A DNA stretch of 8,299 nt from positions 1-8,299 of the forward strand of contig DAOTTW010000470.1 in assembly GCA_034437615.1 (NCBI GenBank), in the 5' to 3' direction. The translations under genes were made by a program, and so were the position numbers. Origin of the DNA: DAOTTW01 sp034437615 (GTDB taxonomy: Bacteria; Chloroflexota; Anaerolineae; Aggregatilineales; Phototrophicaceae). Below are positions 6,589-8,299 of this stretch, one piece after another (within the stretch, counting starts at the first letter, position 1; every line of letters starts with the position of its first letter). The notes beneath the pieces were generated by a model. That model was not told the DNA's origin. It did no database searches and saw only the letters and a list, made by a program, of their open reading frames with translations.

Positions 6589-7842
6589 TTACATCTGCAA
6601 TTGCGAAAGCTGCTGCGCCTGTGATGCATCCCAGAGGCGCACGCTGCCATCACGCCCGACGGATAAGAACTGTGCGCTGCTATCCGGTATAAAAACCAGC
6701 CCCGTCACGATATGCGCGTGATCTGTGAACGTCAGCGGCATGGTGCTATCAATCATCGGTTGGCCACTGCTGCTATCCCAGCGCCACACGTTGATTAAGC
6801 CCGTGCCCAGGCCAGAATCGCCGCCCGCAGCCGCCAACCAAGCGCCCGTCGTGCTGAAATCAACGGCTGTCACCTGCCGCCCATCGAAGGGCATCAGGCG
6901 AAATGAGGCGTCGCTGCGGTCCACCAGCAGCACATTGCCAGCAACAGCCAGCGCCAGCAGTTGTGCATCTGCGTCCGGGTGCCACGCAATAGCGGTGACG
7001 CGCTGCTCTGCGCCGTAGCTCTCTGGTGCGGCATCGGGGTTATTCAGGTCGTAGATGTGCACGCCGTTGCGCCCGCCATTATCGTTCAGGATGCCCCCGA
7101 CAGCCAATTCACGGCTATTGGGCGCGAAGGCCATGCTGTAAATCGGCGTGGTGTGCTCAATAGGGATGGCCTCGCGGAAGGCTAGCGTGTGCGCATCCAA
7201 CAGGCGGATGCCGCCGCTACTGCCCGCCAGCGCCAGCAACGCGCCATCCGGCGAGAAAGCCGCTACGGATTGGCCGGCCAGCGATTGCAGCACCTCGCCC
7301 GTTGCCACGTCGATGATGTAAGCGCGGTTGCCGTCGGTATCGCGTGAGCCAGCTACCAGCTTAGACCCGTCCGGGCTGAAAACCAGCGTGTCAATCAGGC
7401 TAGCGCCTGTGAATAACCTGCGTGCCTGGGATAAGAGGCTGTTAGGGTCGCGCTGCTGCCGCAATTCGATGCTGCTGCCCATCTCGTTGACGCCATCGCC
7501 ATTGAGATCGACCTCACCCCAGATGGCCACAGCGAACGTCGTGCCGTCATTCGTCCGTGCGACATCAAGGGCGGTCAGGTGGCTGGCGATTACTGTCGGC
7601 TGAAGCTGTAGGCGTGGTAGCGCGGTGGGCGGCTGTCGCGTGCTGGCGGCCTGGGCTGCTGCGGGTGGTAACGGGGTCGCTGTTATGTTGAAGGTCGCTG
7701 AATACACCAGTGTGCTTGCTGGCCCCAACAGCGTCAATCCGGCAAATGCCAGGCCCGCCAGCAACACGCCGACGAAGATGCCCACTGTCAGATATAAGCC
7801 TGCGCGTGGGGGAATGCCTTTACGTTTGGGTTCCTCGTTCAT
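6589..7842 (-). CDS. Membrane-anchored WD40-like beta-propeller protein
   Basis: The protein has 417 residues. A short basic N-terminus (Lys/Arg at 6-13) precedes one hydrophobic helix (about 15-40) with no lipobox, so a signal anchor with the propeller outside the membrane is likely. A Pro/Ala/Thr-rich linker (55-82) follows. The rest contains about seven propeller blades, near 91-130, 153-185, 194-220, 236-266, 284-310, 326-356 and 381-405. Many carry the 'hxFSPDGxxLAxG' and 'hxLWD' signatures, clearest at 194-215 and 381-405. Blade one holds a DxNGDGxxE segment (112-120), like calcium-binding FG-GAP or dockerin loops. It is probably a scaffold or binding protein; no partner is evident. The start is ATG 7842, with AAGGA 9 nt upstream; the in-frame TTG at 7851 directly abuts that site and is too close. 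It converges with the translin gene, 4 bp between stops. Confidence 0.88.
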   Translation of the reverse strand: MNEEPKRKGIPPRAGLYLTVGIFVGVLLAGLAFAGLTLLGPASTLVYSATFNITATPLPPAAAQAASTRQPPTALPRLQLQPTVIASHLTALDVARTNDGTTFAVAIWGEVDLNGDGVNEMGSSIELRQQRDPNSLLSQARRLFTGASLIDTLVFSPDGSKLVAGSRDTDGNRAYIIDVATGEVLQSLAGQSVAAFSPDGALLALAGSSGGIRLLDAHTLAFREAIPIEHTTPIYSMAFAPNSRELAVGGILNDNGGRNGVHIYDLNNPDAAPESYGAEQRVTAIAWHPDADAQLLALAVAGNVLLVDRSDASFRLMPFDGRQVTAVDFSTTGAWLAAAGGDSGLGTGLINVWRWDSSSGQPMIDSTMPLTFTDHAHIVTGLVFIPDSSAQFLSVGRDGSVRLWDASQAQQLSQLQM

Positions 7843-7851
7843 GGCGATCAA

Positions 7852-7856
7852 TCCTT
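7852..7856 (-). promoter_or_regulatory. Ribosome binding site of the WD40 gene
   Basis: The minus strand reads AAGGA, 9 nt before the ATG at 7842. It decides for that ATG against the TTG at 7851, which immediately follows the site. Confidence 0.5.
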
Positions 7857-7959
7857 GTTTACGCTCGCTCTATAAATAAATGACACAAAGCCGCGTATAA
7901 TCGTTCCCAACAGCCATGCGGCTAGCGCCGCCTCGTAACTGCTTAGCCCTCACCCCAAA

Positions 7960-7997
7960 CCCCTCTCCCGAACGTGCCTTTGGCACTGGGAGAGGGG
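7960..7997. repeat. CCCCTCTCCC/GGGAGAGGGG hairpin, REP-like intergenic element
   Basis: Perfect 10-bp arms lie at 7960-7969 and 7988-7997. Within the 18-nt interval is a second perfect stem, GTGCC (7974-7978) TTT GGCAC (7982-7986), so the unit folds as a two-tier hairpin. Upstream AAA and downstream TTT can extend the stem across one bulged G. The context 'CCTCACCCCAAACCCCTCTCCC' type (7947-7969) is a widespread repeat in environmental bacterial genomes, often misread as protein 'LTPNPSPER'. It could act as a transcription attenuator for the minus-strand or plus-strand flank, though there is no long U-tract. Confidence 0.75.
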
Positions 7998-8013
7998 CTT
8001 TAAACGGCTTGCT

Positions 8014-8135
8014 TCCCCCTCTCCATTGTTGTCTGGGCATGTCTGGGCATGTCTGGGCATGTCTGGGCATGTCTGGGCGTGTCTGGCCATGTCTGGCCAT
8101 GTCTGGCCATGTCTGGGTATGGTGGAAGAGGGGGA
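8014..8135. repeat. Imperfect inverted arms enclosing the 10-bp tandem array
   Basis: TCCCCCTCTCCA at 8014-8025 is the reverse complement of TGGAAGAGGGGGA at 8123-8135 apart from one extra A. The pair brackets the tandem array almost exactly, leaving only a few bases on each side. The left arm also repeats nine bases of the 7960 hairpin arm (CCCCTCTCC, 8016-8024), so it could pair alternatively with 7988-7997. Confidence 0.6.
8031..8120. repeat. Nine-copy 10-bp tandem repeat (GTCTGGGCAT unit)
   Basis: Nine head-to-tail 10-bp units without spacers. Units 1-4 are GTCTGGGCAT, unit 5 is GTCTGGGCGT, units 6-8 are GTCTGGCCAT and unit 9 is GTCTGGGTAT. Identical variants are adjacent, as expected if the array grew by slippage or unequal exchange. 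The unit length is not a multiple of three, so the array is not a coding repeat. The 10-bp period puts equivalent bases on nearly the same face of the helix. Confidence 0.97.
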
Positions 8136-8144
8136 TTGAGTTTA

Positions 8145-8160
8145 CAGGGGTAGGTATTTG
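8145..8160 (+). repeat. 16-bp direct repeat, copy 1
   Basis: CAGGGGTAGGTATTTG, identical to 8259-8274 and 114 bp from it. With one mismatch the match extends four bases upstream (TTTA here, TTTT in the second copy). It lies just right of the tandem array. Confidence 0.85.
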
Positions 8161-8183
8161 GTTTTTCGTTGTTCCTGTGTGGC

Positions 8184-8204
8184 GGACGCACCAGTGGCGC
8201 GTCC
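8184..8204. repeat. 21-bp near-perfect palindrome between the 16-bp direct repeats
   Basis: The arms GGACGCACCA (8184-8193) and TGGCGCGTCC (8195-8204) surround a single central G and match at 9 of 10 positions. On the minus strand the mismatch becomes a G-U pair, so the RNA hairpin is fully paired apart from the tip. It could be a REP/MITE-type palindrome, a regulator site or part of an intrinsic terminator. Confidence 0.7.
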
Positions 8205-8258
8205 CTATAGACCTGTTGTGAATAGTTAAACTTCAAAATAGGGGCAGTAACTACTTTT

Positions 8259-8274
8259 CAGGGGTAGGTATTTG
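8259..8274 (+). repeat. 16-bp direct repeat, copy 2
   Basis: Identical to 8145-8160. It ends directly before an ATG at 8275, so its AGGGG could also serve as a ribosome binding site there. Confidence 0.85.
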
Positions 8275-8299
8275 ATGTTTGACCGTATTTTATGGCGGC
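8275..8299 (+). CDS. Possible start of a gene running off the right edge
   Basis: ATG at 8275 opens a frame of eight codons (MFDRILWR) to the window end. AGGGG lies 10 nt upstream. Too little is visible to name a family, and the upstream signal is part of a repeat, so this may be chance. Confidence 0.2.

Larger units (their letters stand above)
7857..8274. other. Intergenic region of stacked repeats without a convincing gene
   Basis: About 420 bp separate the WD40 gene from the right-edge start codon. The first 60 bp are A/T-rich (7870-7902) and should hold the WD40 promoter, but I could not find a well-spaced pair of boxes on the minus strand. A plus-strand TATAAT (7896-7901) has no -35 partner. 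A small hairpin GCGGC-TAGC-GCCGC lies at 7918-7931. The remainder is the hairpin, tandem array, palindrome and direct repeat listed separately. Frames that stay open here translate the 10-bp repeat into runs such as HVWACLGMSG and are not genes. Confidence 0.7.

Noticed and set aside
8031..8120. CRISPR array
   Set aside because: The units are 10 bp and contiguous with no spacers, and there are no cas genes nearby.
8031..8120. Resemblance of GGGCATGTCT to the animal p53 half-site
   Set aside because: The array reads this way across unit boundaries, but p53 does not occur in bacteria. The match is coincidental.
7870..8236. Open frames across the 10-bp array on both strands (about 76-101 codons)
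   Set aside because: They arise because the 10-bp unit lacks stop codons in several frames. The products are runs of PDMPRHAQT or HVWACLGMSG type, there is no supporting ribosome binding site, and they cross the palindromic element.

Overview
The window is 8.3 kb of gene-dense, moderately GC-rich bacterial chromosome. Several features point to a Chloroflexota (Anaerolineae-like) genome: a bacterial translin-family protein, a DUF4058 and a DUF3467 protein, a secreted or surface protein with LGFP-like repeats after a Pro/Thr/Ala linker, a membrane-anchored WD40 protein, and intergenic DNA built around the CCCCTCTCCC/GGGAGAGGGG palindrome. This is an inference from gene content and style; no rRNA or marker gene is present.

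Layout from left to right. (1) At 1-624 (+) lies the 3' part of a gene for a protein with two copies of a ~49-residue repeat. (2) It converges, with 3 bp between stop codons, on a two-gene minus-strand operon (4293 down to 628). The operon encodes the two halves of a heterodimeric ABC exporter of the YheI/YheH (BmrC/BmrD, TM287/TM288) type. The upstream half has Asp in place of the catalytic Glu, and the downstream half has the LSQGQ signature. Both changes fall in the same composite ATP site, which is the expected asymmetric design. (3) A divergent intergenic region (4294-4473) carries candidate promoters for both directions. (4) A plus-strand group follows at 4474-6584: a DUF4058 protein, then, behind a good internal promoter candidate, a DUF3467 protein whose last codons overlap the start of a translin/TRAX-family protein. 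(5) This group converges, with 4 bp between stops, on a minus-strand gene (7842 down to 6589) for an N-terminally anchored seven-bladed WD40-like protein.

(6) The last ~450 bp contain no convincing complete gene. They hold several layers of repeat: a 10-bp-arm hairpin, nine head-to-tail copies of a 10-bp unit enclosed by imperfect inverted arms, a 21-bp near-palindrome, and a 16-bp direct repeat on either side of that palindrome. The second copy of the direct repeat abuts a possible start codon at the right edge.

The most interesting points are the DUF3467-translin coupled pair, in which the bacterial translin keeps the acidic residues expected of a TRAX-like ribonuclease, and the composite repeat region at the right end. 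Nothing here proves a new system; the DUF3467/translin pair is the best candidate for an undescribed functional unit.
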